A program made the translations under genes and the position numbers. The notes under the pieces were generated by a model. That model was not told where the DNA came from, ran no database searches, and was given only the letters and a program-made list of their open reading frames with translations. 64,000 nucleotides of DNA from Clarkia xantiana subsp. parviflora (lineage: Eukaryota; Streptophyta; Magnoliopsida; Myrtales; Onagraceae), in contig JAPTYO010000008.1 in NCBI GenBank assembly GCA_036873135.1, positions 34,126,761-34,190,760 on the forward strand, read 5' to 3'. Shown here one piece after another: positions 12,365 through 23,826 of this stretch. Numbering within the stretch: position 1 is the stretch's first letter; each line of letters begins with the position of its first letter.

Positions 12365-14122
12365 TACTTAATTCACAAATTGCCACTTATTTAATACATA
12401 TACAATTTCATAGCATTAGAAAAAATATCAAAAAATGTTTAAATTCCTATGCCATTTAATAGCTTAATGCTAGCAAAATAAAATCTAATAACACTAATAA
12501 TAATTATCAAAATGCCAAAATTAAAATTAAAATTAAAACCTAACATAACATACTATATAATACAAAGCTAACAGATTACTTAATATATGACAATACATAT
12601 ATATAATATTAATATTTTTTCATCAGTTACCTGGTTTTGAAGAAACAAAACAGCAACGAAACATGAAATAACAAATTGGAAAAACATCGTACATCGTACC
12701 AAGTAAGTATCTCTCTCTCAAAGAAATGAAAACTTTTCTTTGAAGATATGCGTATGAGGCCAAACACCTAGTCATCACCCTTCTCTTTCACTTTTTTTTT
12801 TTATCGTCAGTCCACCCGTTCGAGCTTCACTCCGTCGCAACGGTCATGGACGGGACTCTCACTATCCTTGATCCACTGCAGTTCGATCGTACCGACATCG
12901 GAACACGAAGTTTCTTCTTCCCGTTCCGACTACGATCTGACCTTTTATTGTTGACAATCGTGTTCTTCTTCTTCAGGCTTGGTGCAGGGGAGTCTCCCCG
13001 GTTTTCCACAACACTTACTGACGGCAGCGGTCCAAAGAACTCCTCTTTAGACATCTTTCATTATTTCCAAAATTTAAGCCGACCAAGAAGCATAGCACCC
13101 ACTAACGCCTTCCGACATCTACACCCCGTTCGATCTGCTACGCTGGCAGTAGCGACTTTTGCTACTACAACCGACTATGGGACCAGACAGATGGAGGTTT
13201 GGGTGTTGTTGGCGGGAGGTGGGATCGGTGAGTTTATTTCTAATTTGGTGGCTACGTGGAAGTGGTTTGGGATGGTGGGATTACAGAGTGATTTCAGAGC
13301 TTTTCACGGGAAGATACAAAACAAAAGTTCATCTCAGATTCAATATGATATTTGGTTTTTTCTTCCCTTATCTAATCCCTCGTACACCATCATCTCTTTT
13401 GCTCGTGATTGTGTTCATCGCTTCAAACTCCGAGATCAATTTTTTTGGATTAAAATCATCATCCACCTCCCTATACTAGTCGAAGTTGCCTTTGGGCAAC
13501 TACACCTCTCCAATTTTCAATCAACAACCTACATGATTTGCGGCCGCTACCAGTGCATAATCGACATAGTTTTTCCTATGTCTTGTCCTTGTAAAATTCT
13601 TCTCTCAGAGAAGAGGGAATATCCTTTGGTACCCCTAACGTGCGCTAGTCCTTTTAGGATGTTCCTCGATTTGGGGTGCTTTGGTAGTTTGGATTATGAC
13701 CATGCCTACCTCGGAGGTTTTCCCACCTGTTTCACCTTCCCCGTGTGGTGTTGTTTGATTGTTACTTGGACTGTGCGTGTTGTTGTTTTTTTGGTTATCC
13801 CTACTGGTATTTTCCTCCGTGCAGACAGGGCTTCCCTCTATGAACACGCTTCCAGTGCTGGTGTTCTTTTAGCGGTTTTGGTCTCAGTGGATCCTCGTGT
13901 TTCACTTGTGAACAGACTTGTTGCAGTATCAGAATTTGCCACCACAACCGCGTCCCTACATAGTTTCGGGTTGCTTTTCTCTTTTGGTGTCGTATCTTTG
14001 TTTGGGATGTATGGTTTTGGCCTTTGTTGTTTAAATTATGTTCTTTCGCTTTGGGTTTTTTCGTTTCGTAGCTTTAAGCATCTGTTTTTTATGTTTCGAG
14101 AACTTGGTTTTTAAACCACTTA

Positions 14123-14555
14123 TGATGTGGGCGAAGTCTCGGGTTTGGGCGTGCGAGTACACTTTTTCATGCGGAAACGGCGATCTGAGCAAGACTCATA
14201 GTAAACTATGGGGTTTGGCTTTTTTTGGCCAAATTCCTTCGTCTAGATGGTCAAATTTGCAGTTTTATGTTTCTTTCGGTCTTTTTTATAATTTATCTGT
14301 TTTGTTTGGGGCTTTATTGTTAATTTCGGATTTTGTCCTAGGTTAGGGTTTTAGATTTTTCTATTTAAACTTTGTTAGCCGTCATTTACATTCAATTTAT
14401 TGATTAATGAATAAAATAGAGGTTTTCCTCAAATCTACGTCAATTTTCGGGTATTCTTAGAATCAACGAATTCTTGCGCTTCTATCCATCAAATTCTCGG
14501 CATTCCCTTAGAATCAACGAGTTTTTGATCCATCTATCCCCATCACGTTGCATCA
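14123..14555 (+). repeat. TRIM 5' LTR
   Basis: 433-bp repeat, TG...CA ends, directly followed by the tRNA-Met primer site. Contains a TATTTAAAC TATA-like sequence near 14362. Confidence 0.85.
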
Positions 14556-14582
14556 GATTGGTATCAGAGCCGAAGATCCTGC

Positions 14583-14955
14583 ATGATGCCGTTCCTTGAT
14601 TGGCTAGCACTAGATCGTACCAGGACCGCGACTGTTCTTGATAATCCAATTTATGATGAGTACGCCGATGATGATGACGTCACAGCGATGATAGACCATC
14701 ACTCCACCTTCCATGATCCTGGATTTATCCTTTTCCCGACCGCCAGGAGCGACTTCGAAGGCCTCTTGACCTCCGATTTCGGGTACAAGCCACAAGGGAA
14801 ATCGACCCCAACATCGGCACCAAGACCACACTCGAACACCGCTTCACGTGAAATTTTTTATGATTTTGTGGCTGAGTGTGTTCTTCTTCCTACTTCCTAT
14901 TACTGGCCTTCGTTGCGCAGGATTCGAAGGCGAATCTTCTCTTCCTCGGAGAGAA
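14583..14955 (+). pseudogene. TRIM internal frame, unknown origin
   Basis: An open frame starting MMPFLDWLALD fills the internal region and runs into the 3' LTR. It has an acidic patch (DEYADDDDV). It does not show a gag, protease or polymerase motif that I recognise; it may be a residue of a gag N-terminus or chance coding. There is no strong polypurine tract before the 3' LTR (only GGAGAGAA). Confidence 0.3.
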
Positions 14956-15331
14956 TGATGTGGGCGAAGTCTCGGATTTGGGCGTGCGAGTACACTTTTC
15001 CATGCGGAAACGGCGATCTGAGCAAGACCAATAGTAAACTATAGGGTTTGGCGTTTTTTGGCCAAATTCCTTCGTCTAGATGGTCAAATTTGCAGTTTTA
15101 TGTTTCTTTCGGTCTTTTTTTTTATAATTTATCTGTTTTGTTTGGGGCTATATTGTTAATTTCGGATTTTGTCCTAGGTTAGGGTTTTAGATTTTTCTAT
15201 TTAAACTTTGTTAGCCGTCATTTACATTCAGTTTAGAATCAACGAATTCTTGCGCTTCTATCCATCAAATTCTCGGCATTCCCTTAGAATCAACGAGTTT
15301 TTGATCCATCTATCCCCATCACGCTGCATCA
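14956..15331 (+). repeat. TRIM 3' LTR (internally deleted)
   Basis: 376-bp copy of the LTR with an internal deletion of about 60 bp compared with the 5' copy; the rest matches closely. Confidence 0.85.
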
Positions 15332-15459
15332 ACTTATCTCGACTGATCTGATGCTGGCTCAACTATCTTGTAATTTTGTACTTTTTAGTGTTCTGTTTTG
15401 ATAATAATATCATCCTTTAAAAAAAAAAAAATAGCAACGGAAAAGCAGAGCAGGGCGAG

Positions 15460-16775
15460 TGTCACACCCCTAAAAGTGTGACATGTTGGGAAGCATGAAT
15501 TTGGCTATTATAGATGTGCTTCCCAAGCTCAAAAAGCGATTGAAGAGCAAAACAGTGAATCGTAGCGATGTGCAACGTATTTTGGCAGATTTGTGAAGGA
15601 TTGACGTTGGCTTAAGGGTGAAGACAATGAATGGGTATTGATGGTGCAAGGAAGGATGTCCCAATGATGTGAAGGAAGTGTGGTAGAAATTCCTTAGTCC
15701 ATACTCAAACAAGTGCTTTGTAAAGTATCCCGGAAAGTACACAACAAGTGCCTTGGTAAGTGCATTCATAACTTGTCTAGTATGCATAGTCGAGTGAAGG
15801 ATGAACAGAGCTGGCCCAAGAGTTTGGAGTTCGTGTTTGAGTGATCAAGAAGGAATCTTGGAGTGCAAGAAAAGTTCTTGATGGCTGCCCCAAGGCATGT
15901 CATTGCCCTTATGCAAGAAAAAGCTGCCCCAAGGCAAAAGAAGAGCCTAGTGACTAAGGGTATGTGTCATTTGATGTCCAATTGAAGGGAATCCTCCCCA
16001 AACAGACTTAGGAGCTTTCTTAGACGCCAAGTTACTCTCATTTTCCGCCCTAATCTAAAGTCTTAGCTCCTAAGCAAGATCAAATCTGCTCAAGATAGCC
16101 CAAGATATGAAGATCAAGTCTGATGCTGAAAATATATCTCAAAGAGGTATATATTGTGATATATATATATATATATATATATTTAGTTTGATTGTATGCT
16201 AAAGATATATATATATATCCTAAGCTAAATATAATATATTTGTGAGAATAGATATATATAGGTGCTGGCTAAATATATATATTTACTTGATAGGATTTGG
16301 GTCTAGATATTATATCTATATCTAGGAGGGATTTGTGGCAGCCCTTAGGCTATAAAGAGCTGCTCTCCCTTGTGTTTTGGGGTGCTTGAGAGTGCCAAAA
16401 ACGTGTGTTATATGTATGTGAGTGTTAGGTCAAATTTTGCACACCCAACTATGCAAAACTGATTAGTGAAAGTGAGAGTCTAAAATGTGTGGGTGTAATT
16501 CAGGCGCGTAGCCTTTGTTGAGTAATAAAGGCAAGTGTTCCACTATCTTGATTGTTTGGTTTCGTTTTTTACTTGTGTTGCTGCGTTTTTACCTTGTTTT
16601 GGAGACCTTAGCTGCGTGTGTGGACTTGTGTTCGAGATCCCTTGTCCCTTGCTGCGTTTTGGCTTGTTCGTGATCTTCTTGGCTGCGTTGGATTGGTGGA
16701 AAGGCTGGTGGTTGGAGGTGCAATCATGCCAGCAAGTGCTATACTTAGGCGGAAAAATAAGCCCTAATTTAGCCA
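15460..16775 (+). repeat. 5' LTR of the LARD-like element
   Basis: The first 1099 bp (to 16558) are shared with the 3' copy; the following approximately 217 bp, ending near TTAGCCA, are likely the rest of the LTR that the 3' copy has lost. Terminal GTCACAC/GTGTGAC forms a small hairpin. Contains TA-rich tracts at 16160-16220. Confidence 0.65.
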
Positions 16776-16784
16776 TTGTGATAG

Positions 16785-16831
16785 TGGTATCAGAGCAGGT
16801 TAACCACTTCTTGCGGAAGTGGTATCAGAGC
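16785..16831 (+). promoter_or_regulatory. Duplicated tRNA-Met primer-binding site
   Basis: TGGTATCAGAGC occurs twice, at 16785-16796 and 16820-16831, in a 35-bp imperfect tandem repeat (GTGGTATCAGAGC(A/T)G...TTAACC). One site is the norm. Confidence 0.75.
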
Positions 16832-17299
16832 TGCGTTTAACCGAAGAAGCTGTCGCGTTCAAGTCTCGATCTTTCTTTGTAGTAAAGAAAGTTGCGGGCA
16901 ATGGGAAGACTTTCTTGGCGAAGAAGAAAGTTTTGCGCGGATTGGAAATATTTATTGGAGAAGAAGATACTTGCCCTTGAAGGATCATGGCGCATCAAGA
17001 GGTGTTGGCAAAGATCTGCGAAATTCTTGTGGTTAAGCTCGAGGAGGGGTCAGCTTCGACGAGGTATGTGCTTTTGTTGCTGGTCCGTGTCCATTAGGAG
17101 GTGCAAGGATTTGTTGATCGAATGACTGATTTTAGAACAAGGATGGTGGCACAAGAAAATCAGATTCGTGGTGCAGAAGTCTTTGCGGATGGTGAGTGTG
17201 AATGCTTGAAGCAACTCAAGAAAAGTGTATAAGTCACTCACATGTAGCTCCGGAAGTAAAGGTATGTGATCCAAAAACCTTTCCAAGTGTTCTTGATTC

Positions 17300-18873
17300 C
17301 CAGACATTGGAAGAATTTCTGTGGCGTGTGGATCAATACTTTGAAGATGCTAAAGTCTCTGGGTAGGAACAAGTGCGGTGCGAAACTGCGTACTTGGACG
17401 GTGGTGCAATTGCTTGGTGGAGAAGTTGTGTGACTTATTGTGTCGCGACGGGAGGAGAACCTATGTCTAATTGGCCAGAGTTGACGACATAGTTAAAAGC
17501 TTGGGCAGTGATGGTTCGTGAGAAGCTTTTGAACTTGAAGAAGACATGTTCGATTCATGGGCATAACGAGCAATTTTCAGCTATCATAATTGCGATCCTG
17601 AGTTCTGAAGAAGAGAGTAGGCTCTTTCACTCTGTTATGAATTTGCAAGATTGGACTCATGTGGAGCTAAAGAATTGGGGAGCTAAGGAATTGAAGAGCT
17701 AAGGAATTGAAGATTGCGATCATTGGTGCGGACATATTGATCGACCTTTGATACTTGAAATAGACGGAAGGTGCTATCCGCGACGGTTAGGAGCAAAGGG
17801 CGTCCAAGCCTCGTGAAAAAACAGGGAATGGAATATTCAAGCCCTAACCTGAACGTGGGAAGCCGGAAATAGGCGACTCCAAGGCGGCAAGTTGGACGGA
17901 TTCGAAAACCCACCCCGGGTGCTTTCGTGGAGGCGGACAGCAAAAAACTTGTATCTGTCCGCAAAGGAGTGAAGTAATGGCGAGGCCTTATGTTTGCGGA
18001 ATCAAGATCAACGACCTAAAGGAAACCTATATTGTGCTATGTGTTCAAGAAGTCCCGAAGGTAATGAGCTCAATTGAGTATGTTTCAGCTTTGCAGCTAG
18101 CGCAAGAGTTGGAGCATGAAGAAAGCGTCTGTAAATATCCAATCCAGCTGAAACAGGGCGAGCGTGGGAAACTAAGAAGGTAGAGGCGCAATGGGAATGA
18201 AGCTGCGAGGAAGGCCAAGACGAGTGCGAGTGCGCGATGCAAGTCAAGGCGCGGCGAAGTAATTCAACAAGTGTGGAAAAAGCGGTCTTGCACGAAGTCG
18301 TGCAAATCAGACATTCATGAAGTCGGATTCACGGGGCGCATTGGTGGAATGGTGTGCCGGAAAACCAGCTTGTTGAAGGAAGAATGATTTGATGGGAGTA
18401 CGAGGGCACCTATGCCTAAGGTGGGCGACTCAGAAACAAGAAGTGAGCTTCCATCAAGTGATGAGAAGACCCTCCTGACAAGTCGAGTGCTTGTCAAGGT
18501 TGCAACTAACGGGGAGAGCGTGGTCTCGAACGAGAAAAAGTCTAGACGTTTAGGCAAGGGACAAGAAGGCAAAAGAGCATGGCGCGGAGCTGCGGGACGA
18601 CTTCGACCATTGCGGAAAATAGGAAAGGTGTGTGTAGATTCCAAGGGAAAGGCGTACTTGCCTGCGTCAAAGAAGCATTCACCTCGCGGAGGAGTTGAAG
18701 CGTTCCACAAAGTTAAGTGCTTGGAAGTGGCATCTTCATCAAGTGCTCATGAAGAAATTTGTAAGGCTCACATGAGGATTTATGGTGCAGAGGAGATGGC
18801 GCGATTTCGAAGGGAGTATGGGCCCCGGGTTGAAGAGTGCTGCGAATCTGTGTCGACGAGAGCGTCGACTTAG
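17300..18873 (+). pseudogene. Degenerate gag-like region
   Basis: Short frames in changing phases include a gag-like stretch (around 17508-17702, SIHGHNEQFSAIIIAILSS) and a basic, lysine-rich frame at 18412-18873 starting MPKVGDSETRSELPSSDEK. Stops and frameshifts interrupt everything. The order fits a gag of a Ty3/gypsy-type element that has decayed, but I cannot show a diagnostic zinc knuckle. Confidence 0.4.
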
Positions 18874-18889
18874 AGTGGTGGGGGAGGTT
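18872..18889 (+). other. Polypurine tract of the LARD-like element
   Basis: AGAGTGGTGGGGGAGG lies immediately before the TGTCATACC start of the 3' LTR, the position where plus-strand synthesis is primed. Confidence 0.65.
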
Positions 18890-19997
18890 TGTCATACCCC
18901 TAAAAGTGTGACGTGTTGGGATTCATGAATTTGACTATGATAGATGTGCTTCCCAAGCTCAACAAGCGATTGAAGAGCAAAAATGGTGAATCGTACCGGT
19001 GTGCAACATGTTTTGGCAGATTTCGTGAAGGATTGATGTTGGCTTATGGGTGAAGACAATTAATGAGTATTGATGGTGCAAGGAAGGATGTCCCAAGTAT
19101 GTTAAGGAATTTTGGTAGAAATGCCTTAGTCCATACTCAAACAAGTGCTTTGTAAAGTATCCCGACAAGTACACAGCAGGTGCCTCAGTAAGTGCATTCA
19201 TAACTTGTCTAGTGTGCATAGTCGAGTGAAGGATGAACAGAGCTGGCCCAAGAGTTTGGAGTTCGTGTTTGAGTGATCAAGAAGGAATCCTGGAGTGCAA
19301 GAAACTTTCTTGATGGCTTCCCCAAGGCATTTCATTGCCTTTATGCAAGCAAAAGCTGCCCCAAGGCAAAAAGAAGAGCCTAGTGACTAAGGGTATGTGC
19401 TCTTTGATGTCTAATTGAAAGGAATCCGCCACAAACCGACTTAGGAGATTTCTTGGACGCCAATTTACTCTCCTTTTCCGCCCTAATCTGAAGTCTTAGC
19501 CCCTAAGAAAGATCAAATCCGTCCAATATAGCCCAAGATATGAAGATCAAATCTGATGCTGAAAATATATCTCAAAGAGGTATATATTGTGATATATATA
19601 TATATGGTTTGATTGTATGCTAAAGATATGTATATGTAATAAATATATATCCTAAGATAAATATATATATTTAAGTGGTTATAGATATATATAGGTGCTG
19701 GCTAAATATATATATTTACTTGATAGGATTTGGGTCTAGATATATATATATCTATATCTAGGAGGGATTTGTGGCAGCTCTTAGGCTATAAAAGGAGCTG
19801 CTCTCCCTTGTGTTTTGGGGTTCTTGAGAGTTCCAAAAACATGTGTTATATGTATGTGAGTGTTAGGTCATATTTTGCACACCCAACTATGACAAAACTG
19901 ATTAGTGAAAGTGAGTGTCTAAATTGTGTGGGTATAATTCAGGCGCGCAACCTTTGTTGAGTAATAAAGACAAGTGTTCCACTATCTTGATTGTTTG
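18890..19997 (+). repeat. 3' LTR of the LARD-like element (truncated)
   Basis: Matches 15460-16558 through CACTATCTTGATTGTTTG and then stops. The approximately 217 bp that precede the primer site in the 5' copy are missing here. Confidence 0.75.
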
Positions 19998-21543
19998 TGT
20001 CAGACCTAAAATCTGAGCTATGGCGAATTACGTTTTGAAAACGTGGATTTTTGAAAAGAGTCGCGACTAGTTAATTATAAGGGTAACTAGAAACCTCAAA
20101 TTGCCTAGGAAAATAACGAATTAACACCTAGGCATAAAATCGGTCTACGAATAGAAATTCGAGTTCTGGGGTTCTATTACAGAAATAAAAACATTGTTTA
20201 AAATTCCGCCCTTTCGGTCTGTAATTCACCTATTTTGCCATCTGAAATTTCCCTAAACAAAACGAATAACTGAATCTATATAAACTGAGAATATGCATGT
20301 AAGTTTCGTAATAATACGAAGGGTAATTAAAACATAAATTCTATATTAAGTTGTGGGTATATGCAATATACTGGTGACACTCTAAGCAAAATTCGCATGC
20401 AATAATTTTAATATAATAATAATAGAAGGATTGGGAAAAAGACAAAACTCACATTAATGCATGTATATAATATATATATGTATATAATTGGAGATAAATA
20501 CAGAGAGAGTGTAGACCTTCATCTAATCTGATGGTGGATCGGAAGCTGGACATGGTTGATCACAGAGCGGCTACTAGAGGATAACGGCTGGCATTCAAAC
20601 AGAGGTGAGGCCGTGATACCGGGCGTGATAGTCAGACCAGCACTAGCAGATAAATCAACAACGGCAGCAGAGTCGGAGCGCACGCAGCAAGGAAGGCTGG
20701 ATGATGGAATCGGGAGACGGCTGTAACGGAGGTGGGGTCGGCGATGCCTCAGCCGGGTTGCGTCGCTAGTTCTGTGGAGGTCCGTACGAAGGGGGATGAG
20801 GGCTGATGTGGTCTCCGGCGAGAGTGCGAAGGGCTCCGGTTGGTGGATCTCGGCAAGGTACGGGATGGAGCTGGATCGGATGTCGAGCTGCGTTGGAGGT
20901 CCTGGCCTGGCTGGAGCGAAACAGAAATAGAAGTGGCGTGCGGGTGGCATCGTCAGAGTCAGGGACAGCACCGGAAGTCCATGGCCGGCTGAGCAGATAG
21001 GAAGACAACCAACAAAGACAAGTAGAGCAGCAGACGACTCCGGCGGAGCTCCGGCGATGGCAAGCGGACCACCGTGGCAGCAGCAGGCAGCGAGGTTTCG
21101 CCGGACTTCCGAAGGTCCGGTCACCGGCGGTCGAGCAATGGAGAAGACGCAGGAGGAAGAGAAAAAAATAATAGAAAAGCAAAAAATAGTTTGCACGCAA
21201 ATCAATGCGAGTTTTTTTTTATTTATTAAATTTCCTGTTGTTTTATTGTGTCCTCCTCCCTTTACAACGATGACAGATGTATATATATATAGTGCAATAA
21301 TAGCTAGGGTTTTACACTAGTTTAGGAAGTAAATAAACTAATTTATTCTCCTAATTAATACTAAATATTCTGAACACTTAATACAAATATTCATAAAATA
21401 TACACTGCAATAAACATACAAACTATCCTAATTTTGCACTGGAGAATTCTTGGAAATTTCTTGACTTGCCATATTTAGAAATTTCCTCATTTAGCGCGCC
21501 ACATGTTACGCGTGTCGTGTATGGTCCGAAATTAGGTGTTTAC
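19998..21543 (+). repeat. LTR-like segment of unknown family
   Basis: The segment starts TGTCAGACC and ends GGTGTTTACA, giving TGT...ACA ends expected of an LTR of about 1.5 kb, and its 5' part is repeated at 10835-10979. A GC-rich island (20520-21160) has a 228-codon minus-strand frame without recognisable domains. No second copy, primer site or coding region was found, so this is a solo LTR or the LTR of an element whose other end is lost. Confidence 0.35.
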
Positions 21544-21689
21544 AGTTTGCCCCTTTTTGGGCGGATTCTCGTAGAACATGTTCGAGGGGATTCGTCCAAA
21601 GACAAGGAAACACCTAATTTTGGATGAGAAGTCTGTCTTTCTTTTGAGTCTTCGAGTCTTCAAGGAGCTCTTGGCTTATTAGAGATGAT

Positions 21690-22250
21690 GCGAAAAAGTA
21701 GAGCCTCCGTCGGCGGCGCCCCTGTTGGCGGTGCCTCCGTTAGCGTGCCCCTGATGGCGGTGGTGCCCCTAATGGCGGTGTGCCTCTGTTGGCGATGTAG
21801 AAAGTAGAACCTCCGTCGGCAGTGCCCATGTTGGTAGTGCCTCCATTGTAGTGCGGAAAAGTAAAGCCTCCAGTGGCGTGCGGAAAAGTAAAGCCTCGGT
21901 CGGCGGTGCCTCCATTGGCGGTGCCAAAAGTAAAGCCTCCAGTGGCGTGCGGAAAAGTAAAGCCTCGGTCGGCGGTGCCCCTGTTGGCAGTGCCTCCATT
22001 GGCAGTGCAGAAAGTAAAGCCTCCAGTGGCGTACGGAAAAGTAAAGCCTCCAGTGGCGTGCAGTAAAGTAAAATCTTGATCGATGGTGCCTCCAGTGGCG
22101 AGCGACAAGAAAAAGCCTCCAGCGGCGTGCAATAAAGTAAAACCTTAATCGATGATGCCTCCAGTGGCGAGCGATAAGGAAAAGTCTCCAATGGCGTGTA
22201 TCGGAGAAGAGCCTCTAGTGGCGTCTGTTGGAGAAGTGCCTCTAGTGGCG
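21690..22250 (+). repeat. Minisatellite with GTAAAGCCTCC(A/G)(G/T)TGGCG units
   Basis: Tandem degenerate units of roughly 27-30 bp around AAAAGTAAAGCCTCCAGTGGCGTGCGG and GGTGCCTCCATTGGCGGTG. Several frames stay open because of the period, but the encoded text is only repeated residues. Confidence 0.85.
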
Positions 22251-22324
22251 TGACTAGCGAAGGCTGAATACTAAGGCTTCGTTCGTCGGGGTTGACTATC
22301 AGGAAGCTGGAGAACTTCAGATCC

Positions 22325-22640
22325 TGATTGTCGGTTGTGACTTGTAGGAACAGACTGTAACAGTCCTACTCATCATTTGAGTGGTGACTTGCGAGAACAG
22401 ACTCTAACCGTCCCATTTGCCATGAATTTGACTCGTAGGAACAGACTGTAACAGTCCTACTCATCCTTGAATGGTGACTCGCGAGAGCAGACTGTAACTG
22501 TCCCGCTTGCCCTGAAGTTGAATCGTAGGAACAGACTGTAACAGTCCTACTCATCCTTGAATGGTGACTTGCGGGAGCAGACTGTAATCGTCTCGCTTGT
22601 CGTGAGTTTGACTTTGAAGACGCTGTATAGTAGAAAATAC
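22325..22640 (+). repeat. 90-bp tandem repeat with GACTGTAACAGTC palindromes
   Basis: The word GTAGGAACAGACTGTAACAG recurs at about 22344, 22435 and 22525 with alternate half-units (GCGAGAGCAGACTGTAAC). Each full unit includes the 13-base palindrome GACTGTAACAGTC. Confidence 0.85.
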
Positions 22641-22729
22641 GCATGCGCATGAATGTTTGTCCCTCATTTTTGCCTAAAATGCGCATGACGCGACAATTTA
22701 GCGGGATCCTTCATTTTCTTTTTTTTTTT

Positions 22730-23115
22730 TTATCTCTCATATTCTCTCCTTTTGCCACGGTCGATTGAGAGATTTCTGACCGTGCCCCTCGATTTTATTT
22801 ATTTTCTCTCCTTTTGCCATGATTGCAATTTCTGAATTTGCAACCATGCCCCTCATTTCCTGATTTTGCCTAGGCCGCCATTTCGGGTTTTTAACCTAGC
22901 GGAAGCACTCTTTGTTTGGTAGCCGATTAAACGGTGACTGTGACCCGTACTTTATTTTCCGCCTCGATGCGAGAGTATTTGTAGCCGTTTGGAGGGTGAC
23001 GTGACCCTTTTCTCACTGTCTTCAATGTTGCGGGAGCTCTTTTGATTGTAGCCATTTGGAGGGTGGCTGTGGCCCTTTATTCCCAGTTTCTGATACGGGA
23101 ACACTCTTTGTATAT
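22730..23115 (+). repeat. Degenerate tandem array, left part (split by A1)
   Basis: Repeats of the theme GTAGCC(A/G)TTTGGAGGGTG(G)CTGTG(G/A)CCCTTT with CGGGA..CACTCTTT. The same theme resumes at 44172 on the other side of element A1. Confidence 0.75.
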
Positions 23116-23825
23116 TGATGGGTTTCGCTAAAGCCGTTAGGCCCTTTAACGACGAGTAAACGGTGAATAGGCCCACTGGGCCTCAAAAGAGGTCAAGAAG
23201 ACCAATGCGAAGGGTCCCGATGGTGAAGGGTCCCGAAAAGGTCAGTCCCGATATGCGAGCTGGACGCTCCCGATGAGATGCCTTTAAGTAGGCCCCGATG
23301 AGATGCCTTTAAGTAGGACCCGATGAGATGCCTTTAAGTAGGCCCCGATGTTGAATCCCTGAAAATGTTGGCCCTGTCACGATGACGAGGGGCCCCGAGC
23401 GGTGACCAAATGAGATAACTCTGGAGTCCCCGATACTGGTCGGGACTTGCTATCAGAGGTTGAGGCCGAGAAACACGCCCACTATCAGAGTAGTGGCCGA
23501 GATAAGCGGAACGTGGCCGAGAAAAGCGGAACGTGGCCGAGATAAGTGGGATCGTGGCCGAGATAACCGGAACGTAGGCTAACCGCCCTAGCGGTTCATC
23601 AGGTAACTGAAGTAACTCCTCTCCTATTGGCAGAAGTTACCTCAGATCAAGAACACATTGACATACTCATACTCTTGCTTGCCAGTTTCATCGAGATACT
23701 CATTTAAGCATCGAAGAGGGATTCTGGGTCACCGCCCGGTCTAATCCCCTCTTGCAGGATTACGTGGAGCGAAGGATTTCGGATTTCCGTCAAGACCGTA
23801 CCGGAGTTCCAACCGTGATCCAACA
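23116..23825 (+). repeat. A1 5' LTR
   Basis: 710 bp, TG...CA. Has three tandem 29-bp units (GATGAGATGCCTTTAAGTAG) where the 3' LTR has two, and about four GTGGCCGAGATAAGCGG units where the 3' LTR has one. The TATA box seen in the 3' LTR and in A2 is lost here (CTCCTATTGGCAG at 23621-23633). Confidence 0.92.
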
Positions 23826-23826
23826 T

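Larger units (their letters stand above)
10835..12480. repeat. Dispersed repeat split by a hAT element (paralogue of 20080-20260)
   Basis: Sequence before (10835-10979) and just after (12365-12400) the hAT insertion aligns by eye with one uninterrupted stretch at about 20085-20240. Shared words include CTAGAAACCT, ATTAACACCTA or AAACACCTAA, and GAAATTC. The match fades after about 12400. The repeat itself is not identified. Confidence 0.6.
14123..15331 (+). mobile_element. TRIM: complete miniature LTR retrotransposon
   Basis: Two LTRs beginning TGATG and ending CATCA (14123-14555 and 14956-15331) bracket a 400-bp internal region. The 5-bp duplication ACTTA flanks the whole (14118-14122 and 15332-15336). 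A primer site TGGTATCAGAGC (14559-14570), complementary to initiator tRNA-Met, follows the 5' LTR. The total of 1209 bp and the lack of enzymes fit a terminal-repeat retrotransposon in miniature. The 3' LTR lacks about 60 bp present in the 5' LTR (the part containing AATAAAATAGAGG). It would depend on another element for movement. Confidence 0.88.
12790..15431 (+). mobile_element. LINE-like non-LTR tract with poly(A) tail, interrupted by a TRIM
   Basis: The tract ends in TTTGATAATAATATCATCC and a 13-base A-run (about 15419-15431), like the 3' end of plant L1 elements, and the T- and G-rich text just before 14118 reads like an L1 3' UTR. A long frame at 12846-14114 (422 codons) has no reverse transcriptase or endonuclease motif and a composition that looks non-coding. 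The sequence after the A-run (TAGCAACGGAAA) has a rough match at about 12652 (CAGCAACGAAAC), a possible but weak target duplication. Probably a truncated, dead LINE. Confidence 0.4.
15460..19997 (+). mobile_element. Old LTR retrotransposon without pol (LARD-like)
   Basis: A repeat starting TGTCA(C/T)ACCCCTAAAAGTG occurs at 15460 and again at 18890 in the same orientation, with about 1.1 kb shared and roughly 90 percent identity by eye, so the insertion is fairly old. Primer sites for tRNA-Met lie at 16785 and 16820, and a polypurine tract (AGAGTGGTGGGGGAGG) ends just before the second repeat. The internal 2.1 kb has only broken gag-like frames and no protease, reverse transcriptase or integrase. 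The 3' repeat stops at 19997 where unrelated DNA begins, so no target duplication could be confirmed. Confidence 0.75.

Noticed and set aside
12846..14114. 422-codon open frame presented by the sequence
   Set aside because: No recognisable domain, biased T-rich residues (Phe, Leu, Val) and position in a LINE-like 3' tract. I keep it only as part of the LINE-like feature.
20519..21205. 228-codon minus-strand frame
   Set aside because: It lies in a GC-rich island of an LTR-like segment, is rich in Ser/Pro/Arg in the manner of antisense shadows, and has an overlapping open frame in another phase.
21740..22191. Several overlapping frames of 70-140 codons
   Set aside because: All are translations of a minisatellite whose period keeps frames open; no non-repeat content.
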